A DNA stretch of 64,000 nt, taken from positions 372,001-436,000 of the forward strand of contig JBEMAQ010000001.1 of NCBI GenBank assembly GCA_040274725.1, read 5' to 3'. The notes under the pieces were generated by a model. That model did not search any database and was not told where the DNA came from. It saw nothing but the letters and a program-made list of their open reading frames with translations. Shown here piece after piece: positions 53,101 to 62,322 of this stretch (the first letter of the stretch is position 1; the number at the start of each line of letters is the position of its first letter). Made by a program: the position numbers and the translations under genes. The stretch comes from Solibacillus sp040274725. GTDB taxonomy: Bacteria > Bacillota > Bacilli > Bacillales_A > Planococcaceae.

Positions 53101-54473
53101 ACTTGCCCATTATGAATCTTCACTGCGGCAAGCTCAATAATCGTGTCATACACATTCGAGAAGCCGGTCGTCTCGACGTCAAATACAACATAGGTTGCAT
53201 CTTCAAGCGAAACGTCTTTCGGATCATAGGTAATTGGCTTGCCATCATCGACTAAGTTCGCCTCAAGACCGTAAATAACCTTAATGCCATTTTTCTTCCC
53301 TGCTGCATAGGCATCTGGAAACGACTGGACAACCGCGTGATCTGTAATGGCAATCGCGGGATGCCCCCATTTGGCAGCTTGCGCGACAAGCTTATCAACA
53401 GGTGTTACCGCATCCATCTGACTCATTGGCGTATGCATATGAAGTTCTACACGCTTTTCGCCTTCAGGTGCTAAGTCTTTACGTGATTCATGCTTGACTT
53501 CATTAATATCGCGCGCCATCATGACTAAATCACGTGCAAACGTATCCATTTGCACCGAGCCGCGGATGCGTACCCACATGCCTTTTTTCAGTTGATTCAT
53601 CATTGCTACGTCCTCATCAGAGTTTGAGAACTTTTTAATAAGCATAGAATCGGTATAGTCTGAAATTTTCATCTCTAAAATTGTCCGTTTACTACGCAGC
53701 TCCTTCGTTTCTACTGCGAAAATAAAGCCTTCAATCACAATGGAGTTCTCTTCTTCATAAATCGTACGAATTTCTACTGGTTCTGCATTTTTAATAATGC
53801 CACCTAGTTGGAATGGACGGTCACCAAGTACCGCATCCGGATTTGCCGCCTTGTCTTTCTCACGCGCAACAAAGTCTGATAATGCCTGCTGTGAAAGACG
53901 TGCCTCCTCCTGCTGACGCTCCTCATAAAACGCCTGCTGTGCCGCAAGCCATTCTGCGGATTCATCAACTAGCTGAAACTCAATTTGGATTTGCGGAAAA
54001 CCAAAGCTTTTATAGGCGTCGACAAAACGCTCTGTATAATTGGCCTTCAGTGCTAAGAATTCAACTTCCTGCATCGATGTCACGACAAGTTTATTCCCCG
54101 TCCAGCGCGGCATTTGCGTCGTTAAATTTTCACGTAGCAGTGGATTCATCTCCGGAATATTCGCGATGATCGTTTGCCAATATTCGATGACGTTTTGCTC
54201 TGTGACAACGGGCTCTCTTGCTTCAAGCGATAGCGAGACCTGTGCAATCGGCGAAAACTTCTCTGCCATACGCGTCATAAGTAGCTGGTACACTTGAAAC
54301 GGCAAAATATCCTTCAGCTTCAAGCCAAAATGCCATACACGGCGCTTTTGATGCACCGTCACACGCTCTAGCTCACCGTATTCAAAAAACGACATATACA
54401 CATCGTCGGTCAGCTCTAGCTGCTGTAGTAATAGTAAAAACTTTTGATGTGCCTCTTGATTCAACACATTCAC
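50145..54473 (-). CDS. polC: DNA polymerase III alpha subunit, PolC type
   Basis: Main replicative polymerase of low-GC Gram-positives with built-in proofreading. The 1442 residues show an N-terminal domain, an OB fold (about 235-325), PHP domain (HMHT at 345-348) split by the DnaQ-like exonuclease (DVETTG, Asp432 and Glu434), a zinc-binding Cys4 segment (CPKC..CTEC), the catalytic PDIDLNFSGEYQ motif and helix-hairpin-helix near the C terminus. The start is uncertain: GTG 54473 lies in AAGGTG, and an internal GTG or TTG two or three codons later has better spacing. A good -10 (TATAAT) lies close upstream. Confidence 0.97.
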   Translation of the reverse strand: MNVLNQEAHQKFLLLLQQLELTDDVYMSFFEYGELERVTVHQKRRVWHFGLKLKDILPFQVYQLLMTRMAEKFSPIAQVSLSLEAREPVVTEQNVIEYWQTIIANIPEMNPLLRENLTTQMPRWTGNKLVVTSMQEVEFLALKANYTERFVDAYKSFGFPQIQIEFQLVDESAEWLAAQQAFYEERQQEEARLSQQALSDFVAREKDKAANPDAVLGDRPFQLGGIIKNAEPVEIRTIYEEENSIVIEGFIFAVETKELRSKRTILEMKISDYTDSMLIKKFSNSDEDVAMMNQLKKGMWVRIRGSVQMDTFARDLVMMARDINEVKHESRKDLAPEGEKRVELHMHTPMSQMDAVTPVDKLVAQAAKWGHPAIAITDHAVVQSFPDAYAAGKKNGIKVIYGLEANLVDDGKPITYDPKDVSLEDATYVVFDVETTGFSNVYDTIIELAAVKIHNGQVLETFERFSNPHRKLTAKIIELTHITDDMLVNAPEIEDVIREFHDFIGDSVIVAHNAAFDLGFLYVAYDKAGIRDRHPAMDTVELSRLVNPGQKTHNLKTLTKKYGIELTQHHRAIYDTEATAELMLHLLKQTDDLGIKNLIELNDHVGGAEGYKQARPMHCTILAVNNDGLKNLFKLVSIAHTQTYYRVPRIRRSDLNKLRDGLIIGSGCSNGELFETMMNKTPEEAERIAKYYDYIEVMPPAVYAQLVEGGTVHDEWALEDIIRRMVKMGKKLNIPVAATGNVHYLDEHDGKFRQILIGSMGGANPLNRYTLPKVHFRTTDEMLKAFEFLGPDLAKEIVVTNTQLIADRIDDVKPIKDDLYTPKIEGSDDEVTNLTYEMAHSIYGENLPEIVQARIDKELKSILGHGFGVIYLISAKLVKKSLADGYLVGSRGSVGSSLVATFMEITEVNPLPPHYICPKCKHSEFIADGSVASGYDLPNKDCTECGTPYKKDGQDIPFETFLGFKGDKVPDIDLNFSGEYQPQAHNYTKELFGEDYVFRAGTIGTVAEKTAYGYVKGYANDHGLTYRNAEVDRLVQGCTGVKRTTGQHPGGIIVVPDYMDIYDFSPVQFPADAQDSDWKTTHFDFHSIHDNILKLDILGHDDPTVIRMLQDLSGIDPKTIPVDDPLVMGIFASPEPLGVTSAQIGCNTGTLGVPEMGTKFVRQMLESTKPSTFSELVQISGLSHGTDVWLGNAADLITNGTCVLSEVIGCRDDIMVYLIYQDLEPSFAFKIMESVRKGKGLTEDMEVEMRAKKVPEWYIDSCKKIKYMFPKAHAAAYILMAVRIAWFKVHYPVLYYAAYFTVRASDFDLVSMVQGSVMIRKRIDEINMKGLDAAPKEKSLLTVMEIALEMCERGLSFQKVDLYRSQASEFVIDGNSLIPPFDAIPGLGTNVAKQIVEARKEGEFLSKEDLQKRGRVSKTLIEYMDELGCLEGMPDANQLSLF

Positions 54474-54561
54474 CTTCCTTCACCCTTTATTATACGTTAA
54501 ATATAGACAGATTTCGTCCTTTAAGTTCCTAAAAAGAAACGTATATTCGTACGAATTAAAA

Positions 54562-54589
54562 CAGTCTGTGCCAAGACTGGCACAGACTG
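54562..54589 (-). terminator. Terminator of proS
   Basis: CAGTCTGTGCCA / TGGCACAGACTG perfect 12-bp stem with AGAC loop, followed by TTTTAATTCG on the minus strand. Confidence 0.88.
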
Positions 54590-54606
54590 AATTGAAATCT
54601 ATTTAA

Positions 54607-56313
54607 TTAGTTTGTGCGGAAATACTCGTTTAAGCGGTCCACTAATTCTTCTTTTGCCCACTCAACAGATTCACCTGTTGCACGGAATTTCACTTCTACA
54701 ATACCCTCAGCCGCTTTTTTACCAACTGTGACACGTACTGGTAAGCCGATTAAATCAGAGTCTGCGAATTTCACACCCGCGCGCTCTGGGCGGTCATCAT
54801 ATAAAACATCGTAGCGGTATGATTTAAGTAACCCATATAAGTCTTCAGCAAGCTGAACTGCTTCCGCGTCTTTTACGTTTACTGTTACAACATGCACATC
54901 GTATGGTGCAAGTTGTTTTGGCCATACAAAGCCTTTTTCATCTTGAAAGTGCTCGGCAACTGCAGCTAAAATTCGAGAAACCCCGATGCCGTAGCAGCCC
55001 ATGATAAACGGCTGTGCTTTGCCTTGCTCATCTAGGAATGTCGCGTTCATTTTCGCTGAATATGTTGTGCCAAGCTTGAAGATGTGACCAACTTCAATCC
55101 CTTCAGCGAACTTAATGATTCCTTGTCCATCTGGAGAAGGGTCGCCCACTTGGATAAAGCGAATATCTTCGTACGAGTTGATTGCGAAATCGCTCTCTGG
55201 GTTGACGTTTACATAATGGAAGCCGTCTTCATTTGCACCAGCAACACCGTTACGGATTGATTTAATTGCGTTATCTGCAATGACTTTCACGCTTACAGGT
55301 AATTTCACTGGGCCAATTGAACCAACGCCACAACCAAGTAATTCTTTAATTTCAGCTTCTTCGGCAAGTTCCACTGAATCTGCACCTAATGCATTTTTTA
55401 ATTTAATATCATTAATTTCGTGATCGCCACGAGCAAGTACAACCACTAGCTCCTCGTCGATTTTGAATACTAATGATTTAATGCAGTTTTCAGCCGGTAC
55501 ATTTAAGAATGCTGATACTTCTTCGATTGTTTTCACATCTGGTGTCGCAACCTTTTCAATTGCCTGAGTTGACTCTTCAGAAGCTTTGTAATCTACTACA
55601 ACTTCTGCCATTTCGATGTTTGCTGCGTAATCTGAAGAATCCGAGTAAGCAATTGTATCTTCACCGATTTCAGATAGCACCATGAATTCATGTGTGCCTT
55701 TACCACCGATTGAACCCGCATCCGCGATTACTGCGCGGAAGTTTAGTCCAAGGCGAGTGAAGATGTTTGAGTATGCACGGTACATATCGTCATACGTTGC
55801 ATCTAAAGATTCACGTGTCGCGTGGAATGAATAGGCATCCTTCATGATGAACTCACGACCACGTAGTAAGCCGAAGCGTGGACGTTTTTCGTCACGGAAT
55901 TTTGTTTGGATTTGGTATAAGTTTAACGGTAATTTTTTATATGACTTAATTTCATCACGCACTAAAGTTGTAATTACCTCTTCATGTGTTGGCCCTAATG
56001 CGAAATCGCGGTTGTTACGGTCTTTAAAGCGCATAAGTTCTGCACCGTATTTTTCCCAGCGACCAGACTCTTGCCATAATTCTGCTGATTGCATCGCAGG
56101 CATAAGTAGCTCTTGTGCATTCACCGCATCTAATTCTTCACGGATTACTTGCTCGATTTTTGATAATACTTTGCGTGCTAATGGTAAATAAGAATAAATA
56201 CCTGACGCATTTTGTCGGATAAATCCAGCACGTAATAGTACTTGATGCGATTTTACTTCCGCATCAGACGGTACTTCACGTAATGTTGGAATAAACGTTA
56301 AACTTTGTTTCAT
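54607..56313 (-). CDS. proS: Prolyl-tRNA synthetase (bacterial type)
   Basis: Class II synthetase of 568 residues from the ATG behind AAGGTGG; the longer GTG start overlaps that site. Motif 1 region GFIRQNASGIYSYLPLA, motif 2 FRDEKRPRFGLLRGREF and motif 3 GCYGIGVSRI are visible. An editing insertion domain (INS, YbaK-like, about 235-395) is present, as in the bacterial-type enzyme. No T-box leader was found upstream. Confidence 0.96.
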   Translation of the reverse strand: MKQSLTFIPTLREVPSDAEVKSHQVLLRAGFIRQNASGIYSYLPLARKVLSKIEQVIREELDAVNAQELLMPAMQSAELWQESGRWEKYGAELMRFKDRNNRDFALGPTHEEVITTLVRDEIKSYKKLPLNLYQIQTKFRDEKRPRFGLLRGREFIMKDAYSFHATRESLDATYDDMYRAYSNIFTRLGLNFRAVIADAGSIGGKGTHEFMVLSEIGEDTIAYSDSSDYAANIEMAEVVVDYKASEESTQAIEKVATPDVKTIEEVSAFLNVPAENCIKSLVFKIDEELVVVLARGDHEINDIKLKNALGADSVELAEEAEIKELLGCGVGSIGPVKLPVSVKVIADNAIKSIRNGVAGANEDGFHYVNVNPESDFAINSYEDIRFIQVGDPSPDGQGIIKFAEGIEVGHIFKLGTTYSAKMNATFLDEQGKAQPFIMGCYGIGVSRILAAVAEHFQDEKGFVWPKQLAPYDVHVVTVNVKDAEAVQLAEDLYGLLKSYRYDVLYDDRPERAGVKFADSDLIGLPVRVTVGKKAAEGIVEVKFRATGESVEWAKEELVDRLNEYFRTN

Positions 56314-56361
56314 AAAGTGTGCCACCTTTTAATTCGTAATAGTTTTAGCATAATAAAATTT

Positions 56362-56403
56362 AGCTTTGAATGCTAGTGTAAATGACACAAAACATTCAAA
56401 GCT
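56362..56403 (-). terminator. Terminator of rseP
   Basis: AGCTTTGAATG / CATTCAAAGCT perfect 11-bp stem with an inner GTGT / ACAC pair; the minus strand continues AAATTTTATTATG. Confidence 0.75.
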
Positions 56404-56428
56404 TTAAAAGAAAATAGATTCTGTATAC

Positions 56429-57685
56429 TTAGAAGAAGAACTTTTGAATGTCGTTCCATGTGACAACGACCATGAGTACCATGAGTAGCACGATCCCAAC
56501 AAAGTGTACCATGCCCTCTTTTTGACTATCAATCGGCTTGCCGCGCACTGCTTCAAACGCGAAGAACAGTAGACGTCCACCGTCAAGTGCTGGTAATGGC
56601 AGTAAGTTCATAATCCCAAGATTAATACTTAGCATTGCTGCCCAGTACATTAAGTTGTACACGCCGTATGTGACGACCGTTTCTGTTGCTTTATAAATGC
56701 CCACTGGACCTGACAAGTCATCAATTGAAAACTCACCTGTTACGAGCTTACCAACAAGCGTTACAATTAGCACGATGCCGTCATACGTTTGCTGTGCGCC
56801 GTATGTGACAGATTTCAATGGGTTAAATTCCATCGGGCGATAAATGCCGACTTGCCCCATTTGCGAACCATCCGGCTGCTCCACAGCAGTTGGTGTAATC
56901 GTTAACGCCACGGATTGCCCGTCACGATCGACATCAAAGTTTAGTGCTTGTCCTGGATTTTGTTGAATGAACGCGGATAAATCATTCCATTCTGCAATCG
57001 GCGTGTCGTTAATTGCCGTCACGACATCCCCATCTTGCAAACCTGCAACAGCTGCCGCACCTTCTTCAACAACCGAGTCAATGCGTGCCTCATCAGACGG
57101 AACGCCTTGAAGTAGCGCAAGCGCCATGAAAATAAAGAACGCTAAAATAAAGTTAAATAATGGTCCCGCAAAAATCGCCATTGCACGTTGACCAACTGTT
57201 TTCGAGTTGAACTGACGGTCAAGCGGTGCAATCATTTGCTCCTGTCCATTTTCAACAACCATCGCTGTACGTGATACATTAAAGCGGATAAGCTTTTCGT
57301 CCTCATCATAGCCTTCAATCCATAAATCCTTCACTAAATCTGCACGCTCAACCTCTAAGAACACAACATTTTGATACTGTGTGTTTTGATTTAAGACAAT
57401 TTTTTCAACGATGTTGTCCTCGTTTGTTACCAGAGCAACACGGTAGCCTGGCTGCAGTTCAACGTTGTCTAAATCTTCACCAGCCATACGCACGTAACCA
57501 CCAATCGGTAGCAGGCGTAGCGTATAAATTGTTTCACCCTTTGTCATTCCGAAAATTTTCGGCCCCATCCCAATCGCAAACTCGCGCACCATAATGCCCG
57601 CACGCTTCGCAAAAATAAAATGCCCTAGCTCATGGAAAAATACAAGCGAACCGAAAATCACGATGAATGCAATTACTGTTTGCAT
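56429..57685 (-). CDS. rseP: Site-2 intramembrane zinc protease RseP/RasP
   Basis: Cleaves membrane-bound anti-sigma factors, cell-division proteins and leftover signal peptides. The 418 residues have HELGH (18-22) in the first membrane segment, a PDZ domain (about 185-265; VVEEGAAAVAGLQDGDVV), and the second zinc site NLLPLPALDGG near residue 366. Four membrane segments. Lies between dxr and proS as in B. subtilis. Confidence 0.96.
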   Translation of the reverse strand: MQTVIAFIVIFGSLVFFHELGHFIFAKRAGIMVREFAIGMGPKIFGMTKGETIYTLRLLPIGGYVRMAGEDLDNVELQPGYRVALVTNEDNIVEKIVLNQNTQYQNVVFLEVERADLVKDLWIEGYDEDEKLIRFNVSRTAMVVENGQEQMIAPLDRQFNSKTVGQRAMAIFAGPLFNFILAFFIFMALALLQGVPSDEARIDSVVEEGAAAVAGLQDGDVVTAINDTPIAEWNDLSAFIQQNPGQALNFDVDRDGQSVALTITPTAVEQPDGSQMGQVGIYRPMEFNPLKSVTYGAQQTYDGIVLIVTLVGKLVTGEFSIDDLSGPVGIYKATETVVTYGVYNLMYWAAMLSINLGIMNLLPLPALDGGRLLFFAFEAVRGKPIDSQKEGMVHFVGIVLLMVLMVVVTWNDIQKFFF

Positions 57686-57795
57686 AAAATCCCACCTTCA
57701 TGGATCAATTACACTTTCGTATAACTGCTCCAGATTTTTTCGAGTTTACCCGAAAAATTCCTTTAAAAATCTGTAACTTTCACTCCAATACTTCA

Positions 57796-58941
57796 CTATT
57801 TTATCATGTTCGCAACTGTTTTTCTTGTTTCGCTATCTACATGTAAAATTGTTTGTAAATCTGGTAATAAAATATTGTTGTGCGAATTCATGACACGCTC
57901 AATCACTTCTTCAATTTGTAGGAATGTAATTTTCTCCTGTAAAAATAGCGCAACCGCTGCCTCATTTGCCGCGTTCATTGCCGTCAGTACCGTACCACCC
58001 ATTCGCCCCGCATCATACGCAAGCTTCAGTGCACGATAACGGTCAAAATCAACCTCTTTAAAATGAAGCTGACCAATTTGTGCTAAATTAAGGCGCTTTC
58101 CATTCGCAAGTGGCAAACGGTCTGGATATGTTAGTGCATACTGAATCGGCACGCGCATATCCGGTGTCCCAAGCTGTGCCATGACACTCGTATCAGCATA
58201 TTCAACCATTGAGTGAATAATGCTTTCACGGTGCAGTACAACATCAATATTGTCATACGGCATATCAAATAATACTTGTGCCTCAATGACTTCTAACCCT
58301 TTATTCATCATTGTCGCTGAGTCAATCGTAATTTTTGCACCCATTGACCAGTTCGGGTGATTGAGTGCATCTTTCACGGTTACCCCTTCAAGTTCCGCGC
58401 GTGTTTTATCACGGAATGAGCCACCTGACGCAGTTAATATTAAACGCTCAATACGCTTCGTATTTTCACCGTTCATTGATTGGAATAATGCTGAGTGCTC
58501 ACTATCAACAGGTAGAATTGGCGCATTATATTTTTTCGCCTCTGCCATCACTAAGTGACCTGCTGTAACAAGTGTTTCTTTATTGGCAATTGCAATCGTT
58601 TTGCCCATGCGAATCGCAGCGAGTGTTGACTCTAATCCAACACTGCCTAGCACCGCGTTGACAAGCACTGTTGAATCAGGGTGCGTCGCTACCTCGACTA
58701 GCCCCTGCGCCCCATATGTAAACTGCACATGTGGAAACTCCGCCTGCAGTGTGCGCGCCGCTTCCTCTGTTTGCATCGAAACAAGCTCTGGCTTTAGACG
58801 CGCAATCATTTCACGTGATTTTTCAATATTTTGACCTGCTGAAAACGCAACAAGCTGAAACTGCTCTGGATTCTCGACTAAGATGTCATATGTTTGCCAG
58901 CCGATTGAGCCTGTTGCCCCAAGTAAACTAATTTTTTTCAC
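57796..58941 (-). CDS. dxr: 1-deoxy-D-xylulose-5-phosphate reductoisomerase
   Basis: Second step of the MEP isoprenoid pathway. The 381 residues have GATGSIGWQT (8-17), IALANKETLV-type motif IAIANKETLVTAG and PVDSEHSALFQ with the metal-binding acidic residues. It follows cdsA by 21 bp; with uppS it supplies the undecaprenyl carrier for cell-wall and surface polymers. Confidence 0.96.
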   Translation of the reverse strand: MKKISLLGATGSIGWQTYDILVENPEQFQLVAFSAGQNIEKSREMIARLKPELVSMQTEEAARTLQAEFPHVQFTYGAQGLVEVATHPDSTVLVNAVLGSVGLESTLAAIRMGKTIAIANKETLVTAGHLVMAEAKKYNAPILPVDSEHSALFQSMNGENTKRIERLILTASGGSFRDKTRAELEGVTVKDALNHPNWSMGAKITIDSATMMNKGLEVIEAQVLFDMPYDNIDVVLHRESIIHSMVEYADTSVMAQLGTPDMRVPIQYALTYPDRLPLANGKRLNLAQIGQLHFKEVDFDRYRALKLAYDAGRMGGTVLTAMNAANEAAVALFLQEKITFLQIEEVIERVMNSHNNILLPDLQTILHVDSETRKTVANMIK

Positions 58942-58962
58942 AACAATACGTCCCCTCTATCA

Positions 58963-59760
58963 TTACCCAAATAAGTGTAAAAAATGCAGTAATGGTAAAA
59001 CAAATAATAAACTATCAAAGCGGTCCAAAATCCCACCGTGACCAGGTAAAATTGTGCCCGAATCTTTCACATTATAATGACGCTTAATCGCCGATTCTAC
59101 TAAATCACCCATTTGACCCACGATTGATGCAACAATCGTGACGATGATCAGTGTAAGCATGCTCGACATAAATGGCGTAATAAGTTGCATCGCTACGGCA
59201 AATACAACCGCAATCACAATCCCGCCAACAAAGCCTTCCACCGTTTTCTTCGGTGAAATTTCTGGCCATAATTTATTTTTACCGAGTTTACGTCCGACAA
59301 AGTAAGCACCTGAGTCCGTTGTCCATACAACAAGTAGGCAGTACACAACAAATACAAGCCCCGCCGCGCGCGTTTCGATTAAATAGTGGAAGCCAAGTCC
59401 GACATATAGCGCGCCTAAAATAATAAAGCCAACCTCATCAAAGGTCATTTTATTTTTTACAAGCACTGTATAGATTAGTAATAGTGTTGCTAAGCCGTAC
59501 AGTACGGTTAATCTTGAGTCATAGCCAATTAGCCCAAGTACCGCATCTGCCCATGCATCTGGAATCACAAGCATTAGCATCGCAAGTAAACCTAAAATGC
59601 CTGGCACCGAAAAAATCGCAATATCCTTCATTCGGAGTATTTCATAAAAGCCGAATGCCGCAATCATGCAAACCAATACTGAAAATGGCATATTCCCATA
59701 AATGACGAACGGAATAAATAATGCCGCTGCAATCACTCCAGTTATAATTCGTTGTTTCAA
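58963..59760 (-). CDS. cdsA: Phosphatidate cytidylyltransferase
   Basis: Integral membrane enzyme making CDP-diacylglycerol. The 265 residues contain the full signature S-x-x-K-R-x4-K-D-x-G near the C terminus, continuing to ILPGHGGILDRFDS (about 225-250), and about eight hydrophobic segments. Overlaps uppS by four bases. Confidence 0.96.
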   Translation of the reverse strand: MKQRIITGVIAAALFIPFVIYGNMPFSVLVCMIAAFGFYEILRMKDIAIFSVPGILGLLAMLMLVIPDAWADAVLGLIGYDSRLTVLYGLATLLLIYTVLVKNKMTFDEVGFIILGALYVGLGFHYLIETRAAGLVFVVYCLLVVWTTDSGAYFVGRKLGKNKLWPEISPKKTVEGFVGGIVIAVVFAVAMQLITPFMSSMLTLIIVTIVASIVGQMGDLVESAIKRHYNVKDSGTILPGHGGILDRFDSLLFVLPLLHFLHLFG

Positions 59761-60548
59761 GTTGTTTCTTCTCCCTTCAGGCCACCATATCGTCTATTAC
59801 GACTTTGGTACACTGAAATTGCTTCTTTTAAACATGCTTCGTCAAAATCCGGCCAATGAACATCTGCAAACCAAAATTCTGTATACGCTAGCTGCCATAG
59901 CATAAAGTTACTTAGGCGCACCTCTCCACTCGTACGAATAAGTAAATCTGGCTCTGGTAAATGCGCCGTCATAACACGCGCAGAAATATGTGCCTCTGTC
60001 ACCTCGTCAATTGACAGCTCTCCAGCTTCTACTTCGCGCATTAACGTTTGCATCGCCATGACGATTTCCGCACGTCCACCGTAATTCATCGCAAAATTTA
60101 AAACAAGCCCTGTATTATTTGCTGTTTGTTCCATCGCTTTTTTTAATACCTTCTGCGTATGATTAGGCAATGATTCCATCACACCAATCATTTCAATACG
60201 AATATTACGCTCTATAATTTCTGGCATAAATGATGTCAAAAATTGCCCTGGTAAATTCATTAAAAATTCGACTTCTGGCTTCGGTCGCTTCCAGTTTTCT
60301 GTTGAAAATGCGTAAAGCGTTAATACGTTTACGCCTAAATCATCGGCACAGCGCGTAATTTTACGCACGGTTTTCATGCCTTCATGATGTCCTGCTATAC
60401 GTGGCATGGCGCGTTTTTTTGCCCAACGGCCATTTCCGTCCATAATTATCGCAATATGGGAAGGAACAGCCTCGCAATCCACCGTATTCACATCTTTAAC
60501 TTTCGTCTGCCCTACTGCTGTATCTTTTTTAAAAAGTTTTTTTAACAT
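59757..60548 (-). CDS. uppS: Undecaprenyl diphosphate synthase
   Basis: Makes the C55 carrier lipid by cis-prenyl transfer. From the ATG behind GGGGG it is 263 residues with IIMDGNGRWAKKR (35-47; Asp37), STENWKRP and RTSGEVRLSNF-type motifs. The 34-codon longer frame has no ribosome-binding site and is rejected. Upstream is a leader of about 230 bases with a stable hairpin. Confidence 0.96.
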   Translation of the reverse strand: MLKKLFKKDTAVGQTKVKDVNTVDCEAVPSHIAIIMDGNGRWAKKRAMPRIAGHHEGMKTVRKITRCADDLGVNVLTLYAFSTENWKRPKPEVEFLMNLPGQFLTSFMPEIIERNIRIEMIGVMESLPNHTQKVLKKAMEQTANNTGLVLNFAMNYGGRAEIVMAMQTLMREVEAGELSIDEVTEAHISARVMTAHLPEPDLLIRTSGEVRLSNFMLWQLAYTEFWFADVHWPDFDEACLKEAISVYQSRNRRYGGLKGEETT

Positions 60549-60653
60549 CGTTATTCCCCCAACCACTTGCAAAATCGGACTTATCATTCTTATCATATCA
60601 AAAACGGCTACATGTGTCTTTCTGAAAATGAATGTGACAAACAAATGCACTAA

Positions 60654-60680
60654 AGCGCTTGTTCAATTGCTACAAGCGCT
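60654..60680 (-). promoter_or_regulatory. Hairpin in the uppS upstream region
   Basis: Perfect 9-bp repeat AGCGCTTGT / ACAAGCGCT with a 9-base loop, about 106 bases before uppS, without a T-run. Possible leader element. Confidence 0.4.
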
Positions 60681-60783
60681 AAAGGAACTTTACACGCGAG
60701 TAGAGATCACGACAGTAGCTAGCACACATAACTAGACGTTATCCATCAAACCGAAATATTATCATTTCCTTAACTAAGAAAAA

Positions 60784-60806
60784 GACGCCCTTTCAATTAG
60801 GACGCC
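60784..60806 (-). terminator. Terminator of frr
   Basis: GGCGTCCT / AGGGCGTC stem on the minus strand (8 bp with two G-U pairs) followed by TTTTTC, about 40 bp after the frr stop. Confidence 0.75.
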
Positions 60807-60848
60807 TTAATCCATTTAAAGTTCAAAAAATGAAGAAATTTTGTGTTA

Positions 60849-61406
60849 TTATACGAATAAAATTTCTTGCTCTTTTTCTTTTGCTAACTCATCCACTTTT
60901 GCAATGAATTTATCCGTTAATTTTTGAATATCTTCACCAAAACCACGTAATTGATCTTCTGTAATTTCGCCGCTTTTCTCAAGCTTTTTCAGATCATCAT
61001 TTGCATCACGACGTACATTACGTACAGCAACTTTTGCTTCTTCAGCCTCTTTTTTCACTTGCTTAGCAAGCTCTTTACGACGCTCTTCTGTAAGTGCAGG
61101 AACCATTAAGCGGATTACATTACCATCGTTTGTTGGTGTAATGCCGATATCTGATTTCATAATTGCTTTTTCGATATCACCTAACGCTGAACGATCATAT
61201 GGTGAAATTACTAATAGGCGTGCTTCAGGTACTGATACACCCGCAATTTGGTTAATCGGTGTTGGTGCACCGTAGTAATCTACATTAATACGGTCTAAAA
61301 GTGAAGCATTTGCTACACCTGCACGAATCGATGCTAATTCACGAGAAAAAGCAGCGATTGATTTATTCATTTTATCTTGCGCTTGGTCTAATACTTGTTT
61401 CGTCAT
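60849..61406 (-). CDS. frr: Ribosome recycling factor
   Basis: Splits post-termination ribosomes with EF-G. The 185 residues form the three-helix bundle, with ELASIRAGVANASLLDRINVDYYG and PYDRSALGDIEKAI motifs. Its ATG overlaps the pyrH stop (TAATG), so the two are coupled. Confidence 0.97.
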   Translation of the reverse strand: MTKQVLDQAQDKMNKSIAAFSRELASIRAGVANASLLDRINVDYYGAPTPINQIAGVSVPEARLLVISPYDRSALGDIEKAIMKSDIGITPTNDGNVIRLMVPALTEERRKELAKQVKKEAEEAKVAVRNVRRDANDDLKKLEKSGEITEDQLRGFGEDIQKLTDKFIAKVDELAKEKEQEILFV

Positions 61407-62131
61407 TAAAAATCTCTCCTAACTACTGTTCCGATTTTTTCACCCATTACGGCACGTTTAATGTTGCCGTTATCAGATAAATTAAATACAACTAACGGAA
61501 TATCGTTGTCCATACATAATGTTGAGGCCGTTGAGTCCATTACTTGTAAACCTTGCTGAATCACATCTAAATACGTTAGTGTCTCATATTTAACTGCTGT
61601 TGCATCAAGTTTTGGATCCGCTGAGTATACACCATCAACGTTATTTTTCGCCATTAAAATTGCGTCTGCATTAATTTCCGCTGCACGTAACGCTGCTGTT
61701 GTATCTGTTGAGAAGTAAGGGTTCCCTGTACCTGCCGCAAAGATCACAACGCGTCCTTTTTCTAAATGACGCACTGCTTTACGACGAATGTAAGGCTCTG
61801 CTACTTGTGTCATCACGATTGATGATTGGACGCGCGTAGGGATATCTAAGTTTTCAAGTGAATCTTGTAGTGCTAATGCATTCATCACTGTACCTAACAT
61901 GCCCATATAATCCGCATTTGCGCGCTCCATACCCATTTCAGCACCGATTTTTCCGCGCCAAATATTACCGCCACCAACAACAAGTGCAACTTCTACACCT
62001 AAGTTTACAACGTCTGCAATTTCAGCTGCAACTGATTTAATAATTTCTGGTGAAAAACCGAAGCCTGCTTCTCCAGCCAACGCTTCACCGCTTAATTTAA
62101 TGACTACTCGTTTATAATGTGCAACACTCAT
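61406..62131 (-). CDS. pyrH: UMP kinase
   Basis: Phosphorylates UMP to UDP, 241 residues of the amino-acid-kinase fold, with VIKLSGEALAGE (9-20), VVGGGNIWRG (51-60) and a GTGNPYFSTDTTAALRA segment (about 138-154). Lies 191 bp after tsf, whose terminator separates them. Confidence 0.97.
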   Translation of the reverse strand: MSVAHYKRVVIKLSGEALAGEAGFGFSPEIIKSVAAEIADVVNLGVEVALVVGGGNIWRGKIGAEMGMERANADYMGMLGTVMNALALQDSLENLDIPTRVQSSIVMTQVAEPYIRRKAVRHLEKGRVVIFAAGTGNPYFSTDTTAALRAAEINADAILMAKNNVDGVYSADPKLDATAVKYETLTYLDVIQQGLQVMDSTASTLCMDNDIPLVVFNLSDNGNIKRAVMGEKIGTVVRRDF

Positions 62132-62265
62132 AGTAAACCTCCGCTACTTGTATATTTAACCTGTTTTTTGTGGTTCAAAAGCAGTTTCTTGCTTTTGGGT
62201 CAAAAATTCTCCATGTTTATAAATAGACAATTTATCCCAATTACAATCACTAATCCTTGAAAAAT

Positions 62266-62290
62266 AGGGAACACGAAAAATGTGCTCCCT
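62266..62290 (-). terminator. Terminator of tsf
   Basis: AGGGAACAC / GTGCTCCCT stem (one mismatch) with a 7-base loop, ATTTTTC following on the minus strand. Confidence 0.78.
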
Positions 62291-62322
62291 ACTTGTAAAA
62301 CGCCTATGCGTTAAATGTGAAA

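Noticed and set aside
56326..56428. T-box leader for proS
   Set aside because: No AGGGTGGNACC-type T-box sequence; the only hairpin there fits the rseP terminator.
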